Source of the DNA: Desulfuromonadales bacterium
GTDB lineage: Bacteria > Desulfobacterota > Desulfuromonadia > Desulfuromonadales > Syntrophotaleaceae
Length of the DNA stretch: 36,314 bases
NCBI GenBank assembly: GCA_030154185.1
Contig: JASKKK010000026.1
Coordinates: 1-36,314 of the forward strand
Reading direction: 5' to 3'
Below the pieces are notes generated by a model, which did no database searches, was not told the DNA's origin, and saw nothing but the letters and a program-made list of their open reading frames with translations. Both the position numbers and the translations under genes were made by a program. Below are positions 1 to 9,101 of the stretch, piece by piece (positions within the stretch are counted from its first letter, which is position 1; every line of letters begins with the position of its first letter).

Positions 1-27
1 GGCTTGATGCACGGTGCATTCGGTCAT
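1..27 (-). CDS. 5' end of a gene cut by the window edge, unknown product
   Basis: Only nine codons are visible (MTECTVHQA). The ATG is preceded by an AGGAG ribosome binding site (36-40 on the plus strand) eight bases away, which is why a gene start is called. It lies 33 bases downstream of the small gene at 61-255 in the same direction, so the two probably form one operon. Nine residues do not allow a family call. Confidence 0.35.
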
Positions 28-60
28 GTCGATGTCTCCTTTGTCGGTGGCCCGGTGTGT

Positions 61-255
61 TCAGGACAGGAACTCGTCCAGCTCCCGCAGCAGTTCCTCA
101 ACGTGGCCGAGGGAGCCGACGCTCGCCCAGGTGATGTCCGGCTGCTTCGCGTCCGCTTCGAGCTTGCCGCGAATGCCCTCTATCAGCCGGGTGATGTTTT
201 CCTGCTTTTCTCGGTACGCCTTGAGTGCCTGCTGGCGGTTTCTGTCGTAGGTCAT
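61..255 (-). CDS. small hypothetical protein, 64 aa
   Basis: A short, charged, mostly helical soluble protein with no signal peptide, membrane segment or cysteine. The start codon is preceded by GGAGG with good spacing. I do not recognise a named family. Its acidic-basic helical composition resembles small accessory proteins often found in integrative elements, but that is only an impression. It is followed closely by another gene start with its own ribosome binding site, suggesting an operon running out of the window. It sits outside the stress-gene block and may belong to the element or chromosome beside the island. Confidence 0.55.
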   Translation of the reverse strand: MTYDRNRQQALKAYREKQENITRLIEGIRGKLEADAKQPDITWASVGSLGHVEELLRELDEFLS

Positions 256-532
256 GGCCTGCCTCCGGTTCCGGTTTTCGTGGATGCGGGACCATCCCGC
301 GTCACATCCAATGACGCTTCTATTTCGTTGGAAATCAAGTGATTATGAGGCGCGAGCCTTATGAGTATCTGTGCCGTCACGCATCTTGACAGGCACAGCA
401 TGTACCTGCAGGTGATGGTGGCTGTGCTTTGCGGAAAAATTCCAATTGCAGTGTGGATTTACAGGGGTTCTTCGCAGGAAAGTGTGCGTGAACTGATCTT
501 TAAAGCATGAGTTTGATCGGGTAGTTAGGTGG
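256..532. other. intergenic region without a supported gene
   Basis: About 280 bases lie between the small minus-strand gene and the decayed P460 piece. Open frames here (for example 343-591 minus) have no recognisable composition or ribosome binding site. I see no hairpin terminator, tRNA or clear direct repeat marking an attachment site. Confidence 0.5.
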
Positions 533-733
533 TGCGACCCTACCAAGCTATCCCAGAAAGGAAAGCATCCACATGGTGCCTTTTTGACCACCTACGTCAA
601 CGGTGCGGCACTCAAGGGGATTGAGGGCAAAGTCGGTACTCTGGCTGATGGGAGTATCATCGTCAAGCCTTTCCTCAACAGTATTTTAAATCGAGGCCAA
701 TTGCCGACCTCCCATAGACAATTCAATTTCTAG
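533..733 (+). pseudogene. remnant of a cytochrome P460-like gene
   Basis: Reading the plus strand in the frame that ends with TAG at 731-733 gives a stretch (536-667) including HGAFLTTYVNGAALKGIEGK and then the segment DGSIIVK. This spacing matches the conserved start of the cytochrome P460 / P460-like fold (HG-x-hydrophobic-x-x-YVN then DG-x-IIVKE). After codon 667 the similarity stops abruptly. The expected downstream part, including the haem-binding CxxCH found in true P460 proteins, is absent. Upstream in the same frame there are stops and no plausible start. It is therefore a central fragment, probably left when the stress island or another element broke the gene. Family identification is by eye. 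Confidence 0.55.
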
Positions 734-739
734 CCAACT

Positions 740-1558
740 TTAGTCAAAGAGGGATCGCTTTAGGTCAGCAAGAGATTGACGAAGGGAATCGAAAAAACTT
801 TTTTCGCCACTCCCCACAGCAATTTTTTTCTTTATTTCCTCAAGATTTTGATAGTAACTCGCGTAATCTGTTTTTTTTCCATACCCTAAAGCCTCAGCCA
901 TGCGGAGCTGCTTTCTGGCCTTGTCGAGGAGGGAAGCGATCTCAAGGTTTTTCTCGTTGCTGCGCTCAGTTTTCTCGGCCAGCGCCTTTGCTCTATCGAG
1001 AAATGTTGCTGCTCGCTCCACTGGTAATGCAATGACATGGCTGGTCTGGACAAGGGCATTGAGAATTGCTTGCAGAGCAGTTTTTGCCTCAGGTATTTTT
1101 CCTTCAGCGATCTTCGGTACCACGGTTTTGATCGCTTCATAGTAGCTGGCAAGTGGCATATTGGACACGTTAATAACAATCTCGCTCGCCATTTTGGCAA
1201 CCAACTCCCGTGCTTTCTGAACTTCACCATTTACCAGCAGTTTCATGGCTTCCAACCGGTCCTTTTCAATGGCCTCCATATCCGTGTAAGCATCTTGGAC
1301 AATGACATCAACATCGACCGGCACCAAGCCCAGATCAGGCTCACGCGCCATGAGAATTCCCAAATCACCGATTGCCCGTTTCAGAGCGGCCAGCGCTTCG
1401 TCGGGCTTTCCATCATCGAGTGCCCTCAAGGCGCTTTTGATTTCACCCAGAGCCAGTGCGGCTCCTTCTTGGATTTCAGTCCGCTTCTCCCAGGTTTTAT
1501 GTTCCGCGTGGGCCTGAATCTTGTCTTCGGCGATCCCGGTTTCCCTTGCTTGATCCAT
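740..1558 (-). CDS. yfdX: YfdX family protein (YfdX2-like), no signal peptide
   Basis: 272 aa, all-helical and Lys/Glu-rich, clearly paralogous to the YfdX at 16855-17784. Shared blocks include ALDxxKPxxAL, GEVQKAR, SEIVI and a run around LPV-RA. YfdX proteins are stress-associated, chaperone-like and usually periplasmic; their precise activity is poorly defined, and one or two copies are standard cargo of tLST/LHR islands. Unlike its paralogue this copy starts directly in the mature region without a Sec signal. The ATG is chosen because AAGG and GAAGG sequences lie just upstream and no in-frame earlier start gives a signal peptide. It is the last gene of the long minus-strand series, 101 bases after degP. 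Confidence 0.85.
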   Translation of the reverse strand: MDQARETGIAEDKIQAHAEHKTWEKRTEIQEGAALALGEIKSALRALDDGKPDEALAALKRAIGDLGILMAREPDLGLVPVDVDVIVQDAYTDMEAIEKDRLEAMKLLVNGEVQKARELVAKMASEIVINVSNMPLASYYEAIKTVVPKIAEGKIPEAKTALQAILNALVQTSHVIALPVERAATFLDRAKALAEKTERSNEKNLEIASLLDKARKQLRMAEALGYGKKTDYASYYQNLEEIKKKIAVGSGEKSFFDSLRQSLADLKRSLFD

Positions 1559-1659
1559 CCTTCGAACCTTTACTAATAGTTGCGAAAAAATTATATGTTC
1601 GTATTACGAGGCTACCAAGAGATTTCATTTTTTTTCTAAAGGGTTAAACTATTCTATCC

Positions 1660-2811
1660 TTAAGAACCCGGTTGTAGCTCAACGAAAACCTGGCGAGTCT
1701 TGCCTTCGCGTTCGACAGTTAATTCAACCAAATCACCAACTCGATGATCGTCCAGTTTGGCCAAAAGACTCGAAACGCTATCAATGGGGATGCCCTCGAA
1801 TGCCGTAATCAGATCCCCCGGCACAATCCCTTCAGATGTAACATTGATACCGATCAAGCCTGCCTTTTTTGCAGCAGAGCCAGGTTGGACCCGGAGTATG
1901 AATACGCCCTGTTGACCAGTGAGTATTCCCAGGCGAGCGTTGAGTTGCTCGTCAACCTCAATCCCAAGGGCCGGCCGGATGTATTTCCCTTTATTGATGA
2001 GCTGTGGCACCACTCTCATCACAGTGTCAACCGGTACCGAAAAACCGATCCCTGCAGAGGCGCCACTTGGACTGTATATAGCGGTGTTGATACCGATCAG
2101 CCGCCCGGCAGAGTCGAGTAAAGGTCCCCCTGAGTTTCCCGGGTTGATCGCCGCATCGGTCTGGATGAGATGCTCAATGGACGGCCCACCACGATCGTCC
2201 GAGAGAGATCGGTCCAACGCAGAGATGATCCCGGTGGTCAAAGTCCAGTCCAGACCGAATGGATTGCCTATGGCAAAAACCTTTTGGCCGACTTTTAAAT
2301 CATGACTGGTGCCGATGGGGACGGGTGGCGGCCTTTTGAAGCCGACGCCAATTTTAAGAACGGCAATATCGTGAGCGGGACTCGCGCCAACCAAAACCGC
2401 CTGATAGTCGCGACCGTCAGCGAGTTTCACGGTCGCTTCAGACGCACCTCGAATGACATGGAAGTTGGTAACGACATGTCCGGCATCATCCCAGATGAAT
2501 CCGGACCCTGTCCCACGCGGCACGGAAAAGACATTGCGCGTCCACACATCTCGGACGATCTGTGCTGTCGAGATATAGACGACCGAATCGCGTGATTGCT
2601 CGAAGAGTTCGATGGTCGTGTGCTCATCAGCCGCGAGATCTCCTCGTGGCGTAACCGTACGCTCCGGCGCCTGTTGCGGGCTGAACATGGCTTCGATGGC
2701 AGGCAGAAACTGCCAGAGCAGCATGAGCGCCGAAATACAGAAAGTGATGATCAACCAGCGTGCAAAGAAACGCTGTAACGCGATGCGACCATAGGAATCA
2801 TGGGAATTCAT
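1660..2811 (-). CDS. degP: HtrA/DegP-type serine protease, membrane-anchored, one PDZ
   Basis: 383 aa trypsin-like S1C protease. One N-terminal transmembrane segment (about residues 17-37) anchors the protein, so the catalytic part should face the periplasm. The triad is visible: His118 in TNFHVIRG, Asp148 in HDIAVLKI and Ser227 in GNSGGPL. A single PDZ domain follows (about 280-375). One PDZ plus a membrane anchor is the DegS/HhoB-like layout rather than the two-PDZ DegP layout, although this position in tLST islands is conventionally called degP. It would degrade or refold damaged envelope proteins. It follows psiE after a gap of about 180 bases, as in described tLST loci. Confidence 0.92.
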   Translation of the reverse strand: MNSHDSYGRIALQRFFARWLIITFCISALMLLWQFLPAIEAMFSPQQAPERTVTPRGDLAADEHTTIELFEQSRDSVVYISTAQIVRDVWTRNVFSVPRGTGSGFIWDDAGHVVTNFHVIRGASEATVKLADGRDYQAVLVGASPAHDIAVLKIGVGFKRPPPVPIGTSHDLKVGQKVFAIGNPFGLDWTLTTGIISALDRSLSDDRGGPSIEHLIQTDAAINPGNSGGPLLDSAGRLIGINTAIYSPSGASAGIGFSVPVDTVMRVVPQLINKGKYIRPALGIEVDEQLNARLGILTGQQGVFILRVQPGSAAKKAGLIGINVTSEGIVPGDLITAFEGIPIDSVSSLLAKLDDHRVGDLVELTVEREGKTRQVFVELQPGS

Positions 2812-2992
2812 GGCAAACCTCTCCTCGATTGAAATTGCAGAGCCCGAAACCAGTATGAACAGAGAGCTGATTCTTAGAGCGCATGGGCATCTCTGTTCTC
2901 AAGGCGGAATTGGTTGGCGAAGTGCAAAGTTCGCTTGAGACTTTTAGTGAGCCCCACAGCTTGGTATGTAACTTTTTATCGCTGATCATGGC

Positions 2993-3463
2993 TTAATTTT
3001 CAGCGGTCCGATCATCGCGTTCACGCAGAAGCCAATAGGTGGCACCGAGCGCAAAAGCGGCACCCGCCAAAGCCGCAATTTTAGCCGGGCTGACATCTGG
3101 ATCGAGAATCACAAACTTGCGGGACAGCGCGATAAGGCCAATCAGGATGACAGTTTTGACCTGAATAATACTTTCACGTTGCAAGGCAACACGAATGATC
3201 GTGTGCTTGAATTCCATCGCGATCAGAAGCTCCATAATCATACCGAACACTGTCTGGAACACTTTATGTTCGAGCGGATTGAACGCTTCGACAACGAGGA
3301 GCGAAAAGACATTCTGAATCAGTTGGAATAGTGATACCAGAATGACCACAGAAATCACGCCCGAGAGGATCAGCGCAACAATCTGCTCGAAACGTTCGTA
3401 AAAACTCATGACCGCCCAGTTTTCACGGAGTAACTTTGTAGACGAGTTTGATGGTTTCTTCAT
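2993..3463 (-). CDS. psiE: PsiE family membrane protein
   Basis: 156 aa with four hydrophobic helices (around 25-55, 70-95, 100-120 and 125-145), typical of the PsiE (phosphate-starvation-inducible) family. The biochemical role is unknown. The gene is a regular member of tLST islands between kefB and degP. The start overlaps the kefB stop as ATGA, so translation is probably coupled to kefB. The C-terminus ends in a charged tail (RERDDRTAEN). Confidence 0.88.
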   Translation of the reverse strand: MKKPSNSSTKLLRENWAVMSFYERFEQIVALILSGVISVVILVSLFQLIQNVFSLLVVEAFNPLEHKVFQTVFGMIMELLIAMEFKHTIIRVALQRESIIQVKTVILIGLIALSRKFVILDPDVSPAKIAALAGAAFALGATYWLLRERDDRTAEN

Positions 3464-5172
3464 GACGACAAATCTCCCTGCGTATTTTGGTCAGATACGA
3501 AAAGCGTTTTGCGCATAACTGCTATCCGGCCGTCAGCCGCCTCGGCTTCTACCCCCATTAGCAGCATGGCCTGTTCGGCCAGCGTCAAACCAGCGGCAAG
3601 GTGTTCGATATAGACACGCAGACCCGGAATTTTCCTGAGTCGGTCTGCATCCTGATGGTTGGCGCACGCGGCAATGGTCAGCACGGCCGGATGCGCGTGA
3701 TGCAGCCACTGGCCGATGCGCAGTGCGGGCTCGGTGGCGGAAAACGTGATGACAACCAGGCGCGCATAAGCGACCCCAGCAGAACGCAAGGTGTTGACGC
3801 GGCTGGCATCACCATAGAATACAGACAAACCCATGGCCCGCGCCGCCAGGACTTTCTGATAATCGGATTCGATCAGCAGGTGCGGAATCTCGGATACCGT
3901 CAGGGCACGGCTGACGATGATCCCGAGTTTCCCCGCGCCGCAGATGACCACATGGTTACGTAAAGATTCGGCGTGCGCTGCGATGACCCGTTCTTCTTCC
4001 TGGGGCGGATTGGTACGACTGGCGAGATGGCTGGCCAGTCGATCATGTTGTCGAGCAAGCAATGGTGCAACCGCCATCGACAGCACCAGGGACACCAGAA
4101 AGGGCTGGCCGGTTGCGGCTGGCAATAGACCGTGTTGCAAAGCCATGCTGAGCATCAGCAGCGCAAATTCCCCGCCGTGCCCAAGGATGATGCCGGTACG
4201 CCATGAGTCGAGCGGCGAAAGCCCTGCAAAACGCAGAGCGATATGGTTGAGTACGCTTTTCAAGAGCACCAAAATTGCGAGCCAGATTGTGATCGAAAGC
4301 GGTGCCGCCAAAATTTGCGACACGTCAAGCTGCAATCCTATTGTGACGAAAAACAGTCCAGAAAGCACATCCCGAAACGGTTTGATGTTGTCTTCCATCT
4401 GATGTCGGAAATCGCTTTCGCCTAGCACCATCCCTGCCAGGAATGCTCCCAGGGCCGCAGAGGCGCCGATTGCGTGTGCACCTGACGCCGCACCGATCAC
4501 AACGGCCAAAGAGACAAGAATGAAGGTCTCTTCGTTGCTATGACGCACCACCCAGGACAACAAGCGATGCAGCAGATATTTAGACAACGCAGCAGCGATC
4601 AAAAATGCCAAGAGAATCCAGGCAACCTCACCAACAACACGCAGAGCTGTTGGCTCCCCACCACGAACCCATATGGCCAAAAGGGCCAGCAGGGGAATCG
4701 CTGCCAGATCCTGGCATACCAACACCGCGATGGACGCCCGACCATGGCGCGTGGTCAACTCCCCTTGTTCGCTCAGTTGTTTGGCCACCAGGGCGGTAGA
4801 GGACAAAGCCGCGGCAATAGCCAGCAGTGCAACGGTGCGAGGCTCATATCCGAGCAGCCAAAGCCCGCTTGCCACCGGCACACCGACCATCCCCATCTGC
4901 AAGAGCCCCGCCTTGAGAACCGTCTTGCGGGTTGCCCAGAAGTGGCTGACAGAAAACTCCAGGCCGACCATGAACAGCAACAAAACGACGCCTAGTTCTG
5001 AAAGAAAGTTCAAGGTCTGGCCAGAGCCAACCCAGCCAAGCAGGAAAGGTCCCAGCAAGGCTCCTACTGCAAGATAGCCCAATAGTGTCGGGGCACGCAG
5101 ATATGAGGCGGCCATTGCTGCGAGACTGCAAACTGCCAGGAGCAGAAGGGTTACGGTAAGCAGATCGTGCAT
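3460..5172 (-). CDS. kefB: KefB-type monovalent cation:H+ antiporter with RCK domain
   Basis: 570 aa CPA2 antiporter. Residues about 5-375 form the multi-helix Na+/H+ exchanger domain with the QD motif (Gln154-Asp155) typical of Kef-like potassium carriers. Residues about 405-520 form a TrkA-N nucleotide-binding domain with a GAGKLG dinucleotide-binding loop at 412-417. Kef systems release K+ and acidify the cytoplasm under electrophile or oxidative stress. It lacks any fused thioredoxin domain, but trx lies three bases upstream in the same operon. It overlaps psiE by four bases. Gene order trx-kefB-psiE-degP is the conserved end of known tLST loci. Confidence 0.93.
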   Translation of the reverse strand: MHDLLTVTLLLLAVCSLAAMAASYLRAPTLLGYLAVGALLGPFLLGWVGSGQTLNFLSELGVVLLLFMVGLEFSVSHFWATRKTVLKAGLLQMGMVGVPVASGLWLLGYEPRTVALLAIAAALSSTALVAKQLSEQGELTTRHGRASIAVLVCQDLAAIPLLALLAIWVRGGEPTALRVVGEVAWILLAFLIAAALSKYLLHRLLSWVVRHSNEETFILVSLAVVIGAASGAHAIGASAALGAFLAGMVLGESDFRHQMEDNIKPFRDVLSGLFFVTIGLQLDVSQILAAPLSITIWLAILVLLKSVLNHIALRFAGLSPLDSWRTGIILGHGGEFALLMLSMALQHGLLPAATGQPFLVSLVLSMAVAPLLARQHDRLASHLASRTNPPQEEERVIAAHAESLRNHVVICGAGKLGIIVSRALTVSEIPHLLIESDYQKVLAARAMGLSVFYGDASRVNTLRSAGVAYARLVVITFSATEPALRIGQWLHHAHPAVLTIAACANHQDADRLRKIPGLRVYIEHLAAGLTLAEQAMLLMGVEAEAADGRIAVMRKTLFVSDQNTQGDLSS

Positions 5173-5175
5173 CGC

Positions 5176-5616
5176 CTAGTTTCCCAGATGACTGGTTGTC
5201 CAGCGAACAATATCCTGCGCGTTCATGGCCCCAGGCTGACGGGCGACCTCACGACCGCGTTTGAAAATGACCAGAGTCGGAATGCTGCGTACGGCATACT
5301 TGGAACCAAGGCTCGGCTCGGCTTCTGTGTTCACTTTGGCAAGCCGAACTTTTGGCTCCAGAAGCTTCGCTGCCTGCTGAAACTGTGGTGCCATCATTTT
5401 GCATGGGCCGCACCAGGGAGCCCAGAAATCGACCAGAACAGGGATGTCGTTGCGTTCGATCTGACGCTGGAAGAATGCCGCCGTCAACTCCACGGGCTCC
5501 GCGAAGAACAGGTCTTTTTTGCAACGACCGCAGCTCGGATTCTGGTTCAGTCTTGCTGCGGGCACGCGGTTGGTCGATTGACAGTGGGGGCAAACGATGT
5601 GCAATGCGTCGCTCAT
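5176..5616 (-). CDS. trxC: thioredoxin with N-terminal zinc ribbon (TrxC-type)
   Basis: 146 aa. The first 35 residues carry two CxxC pairs (Cys9/Cys12 and Cys29/Cys32), as in thioredoxin 2 (TrxC), where they bind zinc. The thioredoxin fold follows with the active site WCGPC (Trp68-Cys72) and the cis-proline motif IPT. It would reduce disulfides in cytoplasmic proteins during oxidative or heat stress. The start overlaps the ftsH stop (ATGA) and has a strong GGAGG site, and the gene ends three bases before kefB. This tight coupling puts protease, thiol repair and ion transport on one transcript. Confidence 0.95.
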   Translation of the reverse strand: MSDALHIVCPHCQSTNRVPAARLNQNPSCGRCKKDLFFAEPVELTAAFFQRQIERNDIPVLVDFWAPWCGPCKMMAPQFQQAAKLLEPKVRLAKVNTEAEPSLGSKYAVRSIPTLVIFKRGREVARQPGAMNAQDIVRWTTSHLGN

Positions 5617-7499
5617 GGCGTCCCTCCTTCACCCTTTTCCGTCGGGCTGCTCGTTGCTGGCTCAGTGCTTTCTGGTGCCGATAGAGCTTTCAACTCTCGG
5701 GTCAGTTCAGACAGCTCCTGTTCATCGAGCGTTTCGCGGCTGAGTAGTTCTCTGGCTGACTTTTCCAAAATATCGCGATTGCTGGAGAGTATTTGGTAGG
5801 CACACTCAAAAACACTCATCACGATATGACGAATCGCCTGGTCAATTCGTGTTTGAGTCGACTCTGCAACCCGGCAGCCACCCTGAGACAGTTCGGGGAC
5901 ATCCAGGAAGCGAGACGGTTGTTTTTCGAAAGCTATGTAGCCCAGCTCTTCATCCATCCCGAAGCGTGTGATCATATCGCGGGCAATATCGGTGGCGCGC
6001 GCCAGATCGTCGGCAGCGCCGGTGGAAATTTCGCCGAAGACAAGTTTTTCTGCCGCGCGGCCTCCGAGAAGGACGGCGATTTTGTGTTCAAGGTCAGTAC
6101 GCGTCATCAGAAAACGATCCTCGGTAGGGCGTTGCAGGGTATATCCCAGAGCTCCGATCCCACGGGGAATGATCGACACCTTGTGCACCGGATCGGTCCC
6201 CGGTAATGCCAGCGCCACCAGGGCATGGCCCATTTCGTGGTAGGCCACCGTTTCACGTTCTTTCGGATTGAGAATGCGATTCTTCTTCTCCAGGCCCGCC
6301 ACAATGCGCTCGATCGCAGTCGTGAAATCTTGAAGTTCCACGGCTGAAGCCTTGCGCCGGGTTGCCATCAGTGCAGCCTCGTTGACCAGGTTGGCGAGAT
6401 CCGCCCCGGAGAAACCGGTGGTCAAGGCCGCCACCTGCTCAAGATCGACATCCGCGGCGATCGTGATTTTCTTGGCATGAACCTTCAGAATGTCAAAGCG
6501 CCCTTTCTTGTCGGGCCGGTCTACCAACACCTGACGGTCAAAGCGCCCCGCGCGCAGCAGTGCTGGATCGAGAACTTCGGGTCGGTTGGTCGCCGCCAGG
6601 ATGATCAGTCCCGCCGAGCTGTCGAAACCGTCCATCTCGGTCAACAACTGGTTGAGAGTCTGCTCGCGCTCATCGTGGCCGCCGATGGGGCCGCCCGCAG
6701 CGCGGGCACGCCCCAGTGCATCAAGCTCATCGATGAAAATAATCGCCGGGGCCTGCCCGCGTGCCTGATCAAACAAATCCCGCACCCGTGCGGCACCTAC
6801 GCCGACAAACATCTCCACAAACTCCGAGCCGGAAATGGAAAAGAACGGCACCCCGGCTTCTCCGGCGACCGCTTTCGCAAGCAACGTCTTGCCCGTACCC
6901 GGAGGCCCGACCAGCAGCACGCCCTTGGGAATCCGTGCCCCGAGGCGTTCATAGTCCTCCGATTGTTTGAGAAAATCGACAATTTCGACCAGTTCGGTCT
7001 TGGCTTCATCCACACCGGCGACATCCGCAAACGTCACCCCGGTGTTTTTTTCGACATAGACCTTGGCGCGACTCTTGCCGATACTGAGAAAACCTCCCAT
7101 ACCCTGCTGCTTTTCGGCGAAGCGGCGAAACAGGAAGAACCAGACACCAAAGAACGCCACGGCCGGCAACACCCAGGAGAGGATGTCGCGCAACCAGGTG
7201 CTTTCCACTACGCGCGAGTAGGGCACATCGTATTGCGACAGGCGTTCCGCCAAGTCCGGCTCGACCCGGGTAGCGACGAGGGTGGTTTTGCCGCTTTCGT
7301 CCGGCGTTTTGAGACGGCCGGTGATGGTTCGGTCCGACACCTGTACTTCTGCGATCAATCCTTCTGACAAAGCTTTCTCGAATTCGCTGTACGGCACAGG
7401 TTCAATCGTTCTGGCGGCCTGCCAATAGCTCTGCAAGGTCATCAGCAGCATGGCGGCAACGAGCCAGTAGCCGAGGTTCCATTGGTTTTTTGTTTCCAT
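5613..7499 (-). CDS. ftsH: ATP-dependent zinc metalloprotease FtsH
   Basis: 628 aa from the ATG at 7499, which has GGAG eight bases upstream; a GTG three codons earlier is possible but less well spaced. Two transmembrane helices (about 10-27 and 105-124) flank a small periplasmic domain. The AAA+ module has Walker A GPPGTGKT (198-205), Walker B IIFIDELD (253-260) and the second-region-of-homology arginines. The protease domain has HEMGH (421-425), with Asp498 as the likely third zinc ligand. FtsH extracts and degrades misassembled membrane proteins. Most housekeeping FtsH proteins read HEAGH, so Met in this motif is slightly unusual but keeps both His and the Glu. Island-borne FtsH copies normally coexist with a chromosomal one. 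Confidence 0.96.
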   Translation of the reverse strand: METKNQWNLGYWLVAAMLLMTLQSYWQAARTIEPVPYSEFEKALSEGLIAEVQVSDRTITGRLKTPDESGKTTLVATRVEPDLAERLSQYDVPYSRVVESTWLRDILSWVLPAVAFFGVWFFLFRRFAEKQQGMGGFLSIGKSRAKVYVEKNTGVTFADVAGVDEAKTELVEIVDFLKQSEDYERLGARIPKGVLLVGPPGTGKTLLAKAVAGEAGVPFFSISGSEFVEMFVGVGAARVRDLFDQARGQAPAIIFIDELDALGRARAAGGPIGGHDEREQTLNQLLTEMDGFDSSAGLIILAATNRPEVLDPALLRAGRFDRQVLVDRPDKKGRFDILKVHAKKITIAADVDLEQVAALTTGFSGADLANLVNEAALMATRRKASAVELQDFTTAIERIVAGLEKKNRILNPKERETVAYHEMGHALVALALPGTDPVHKVSIIPRGIGALGYTLQRPTEDRFLMTRTDLEHKIAVLLGGRAAEKLVFGEISTGAADDLARATDIARDMITRFGMDEELGYIAFEKQPSRFLDVPELSQGGCRVAESTQTRIDQAIRHIVMSVFECAYQILSSNRDILEKSARELLSRETLDEQELSELTRELKALSAPESTEPATSSPTEKGEGGTP

Positions 7500-7530
7500 G
7501 TTATCCACTCCTTCAGGCGCGATGCTCAGA

Positions 7531-8961
7531 TTAGAGAACCGGGGTCAACAGACGAGCAAAACCGTTGCGCAACTTGGTCGGCCATGGGCGTGCGATCAGC
7601 GTAGAACGCGTCACTTCTGTCGACTGCTCCCGTATGCTGTCGTAGAGTCGCTCCAATTCAGCGCAGAGCCTGGAATCATACACTTCAACGTTAAACTCGA
7701 AATTGAGTCGCAAGCTGCGTGCGTCCCAGTTGGCCGACCCCAGGCAGACCCATTGTCCGTCCACCAGCATCAGCTTGGTATGGTCGAAAGGTGCGGGGCG
7801 CTCAAAGATACGAACGCCATGTTCCAGCACCTGCCAGAAATGGGCCTGCGCCGCCCACTGAACTGTCCGATGATCGTTGTTTGCCGGAGTCAGCAGTTCG
7901 ACCCGGACCCCTCGCAGCGATGCTGCACTCAGCGCGGCGAGCATCGATTGGTCGGGCACAAAGTAAGGGGTCCAGATGCGAACCGTATGTCGAGCTGAAT
8001 GCAAAGCCCCCATAAAGGTCCAGCGCATACGATCGATCGTTTCATCAGGGCCAGCCTCGATCCCCCTGGCCAAGCTTTGCCAAGTGCTGTCCTGGAACTG
8101 CTGGGGAGGATCTCCCCAGAAAGCTGCATCCAGAACGTCACCAGTGGTATCGAACCAGTCACGGGCAAAGGCTTCAGCCAGATGGGCAACCACCGGCCCC
8201 TCAATCCGGAAGTGCAGGTCGTGCCAGGCCTGTCGCAAATCTTCAGGCCGCCAGTACGGGTTGTAAATATTCATTCCGCCCGTGAAACCCTGACGGTTGT
8301 CAACCACGAGAATCTTCCGATGGTTGCGCAGGTGCGCGGCATGCAGCCTTGCGGGAAGCAGGGTGGGATTGAACGAGGCGACCGCAATCCCCGAACGTCG
8401 CAAAGGGTGATAGGCACTTCGAAAAGAGAGCCTGGCATAGACATCGTCGATCAGCACGCATATCTTCACTCCGCGCTTATGGGCGCGCCGCAGGGCATCG
8501 ATGAACGTTTGACCGATACCTCGGCGATCAAAGATGTAGGAGGCCAGGGCAATACTGTGTTGCGCCCCATCGATGGCATCCAACATCGCCGGATAAGCTT
8601 GTGCGCCATCGACAAGGGGTTCAATGCGGTTGCCACAGGTTAATGGCAGGCGGGTCGCACGTCCGACCAACTGAGCCAATCCTGCAAGCGCATCCGGTAT
8701 TTCCGCGGGGATTTCTCCTCCTCCCGGTCGATCGAGATCCAACTCATCATCTCTTGACTGGCGAAGTGCCCGGCGCCGATAACGATTGATGCCCAAAAGC
8801 AGGTACAAAAGGGCGCCAGCCAACGGCAGCATGCTGATCAGCAACACCCACAAGGTCGCTGATCGCGGGTCACGCTTGTAGATCACCGCATGCCCTGCTG
8901 CCACCAGTGCTACGGCAATAGAGAGCGCTGAAGATGCCCATATCAAAAGTTCGGATTTCAC
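7531..8961 (-). CDS. cls: cardiolipin synthase, phospholipase D superfamily
   Basis: 476 aa. Two N-terminal transmembrane helices (PLDc_N region, about 5-27 and 34-56) are followed by two PLD catalytic domains, each with an intact HxKxxxxD motif: His214-Asp221 (HRKILVVD) and His394-Asp401 (HTKLMLVD). Each is followed by the conserved G-G-N or G-S-x-N pattern. This is the Cls A/B layout, joining two phosphatidylglycerol molecules into cardiolipin at the inner membrane. I prefer the GTG at 8961 because AAGGG lies nine bases upstream; a TTG at 8970 would add three residues. It is first in the minus-strand block after the hairpin at 8992-9030 and 31 bases before ftsH. Cardiolipin synthase is not among the classical tLST core genes. 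Confidence 0.92.
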   Translation of the reverse strand: MKSELLIWASSALSIAVALVAAGHAVIYKRDPRSATLWVLLISMLPLAGALLYLLLGINRYRRRALRQSRDDELDLDRPGGGEIPAEIPDALAGLAQLVGRATRLPLTCGNRIEPLVDGAQAYPAMLDAIDGAQHSIALASYIFDRRGIGQTFIDALRRAHKRGVKICVLIDDVYARLSFRSAYHPLRRSGIAVASFNPTLLPARLHAAHLRNHRKILVVDNRQGFTGGMNIYNPYWRPEDLRQAWHDLHFRIEGPVVAHLAEAFARDWFDTTGDVLDAAFWGDPPQQFQDSTWQSLARGIEAGPDETIDRMRWTFMGALHSARHTVRIWTPYFVPDQSMLAALSAASLRGVRVELLTPANNDHRTVQWAAQAHFWQVLEHGVRIFERPAPFDHTKLMLVDGQWVCLGSANWDARSLRLNFEFNVEVYDSRLCAELERLYDSIREQSTEVTRSTLIARPWPTKLRNGFARLLTPVL

Positions 8962-8991
8962 CCGTAACAACCCTTATGCGTCTTCCTCAAA

Positions 8992-9030
8992 AGACAAAAC
9001 ACCCGCGGCCTTGTCGCGGGTGTTTTGTCT
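8992..9030 (-). terminator. intrinsic terminator or attenuator upstream of cls
   Basis: A perfect 16-bp inverted repeat (arms 8992-9007 and 9015-9030, seven-base loop) has a GC-rich core. On the minus strand it is followed by a T-rich run. It ends the unit whose last gene is 9102-9821. The cls start lies only about 30 bases beyond it, so there is no room for a full promoter between hairpin and cls. Reading through, attenuation or RNA processing is therefore likely. Confidence 0.8.
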
Positions 9031-9101
9031 ACCAAGCAAACCGCTCTACCAGAATATTTCAATAAGCATACATAATTGTTAATGATTTTCCAGAAACCTG
9101 A

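Noticed and set aside
343..591. 82-codon minus-strand frame left of the island
   Set aside because: It runs antisense through the P460-like remnant, and its composition is not protein-like.
2798..2989. 63-codon minus-strand frame between psiE and degP
   Set aside because: It overlaps the degP start, has no membrane, signal or family features and no good ribosome binding site; the 180-base gap is more likely untranslated. A real tLST small ORF cannot be fully excluded.
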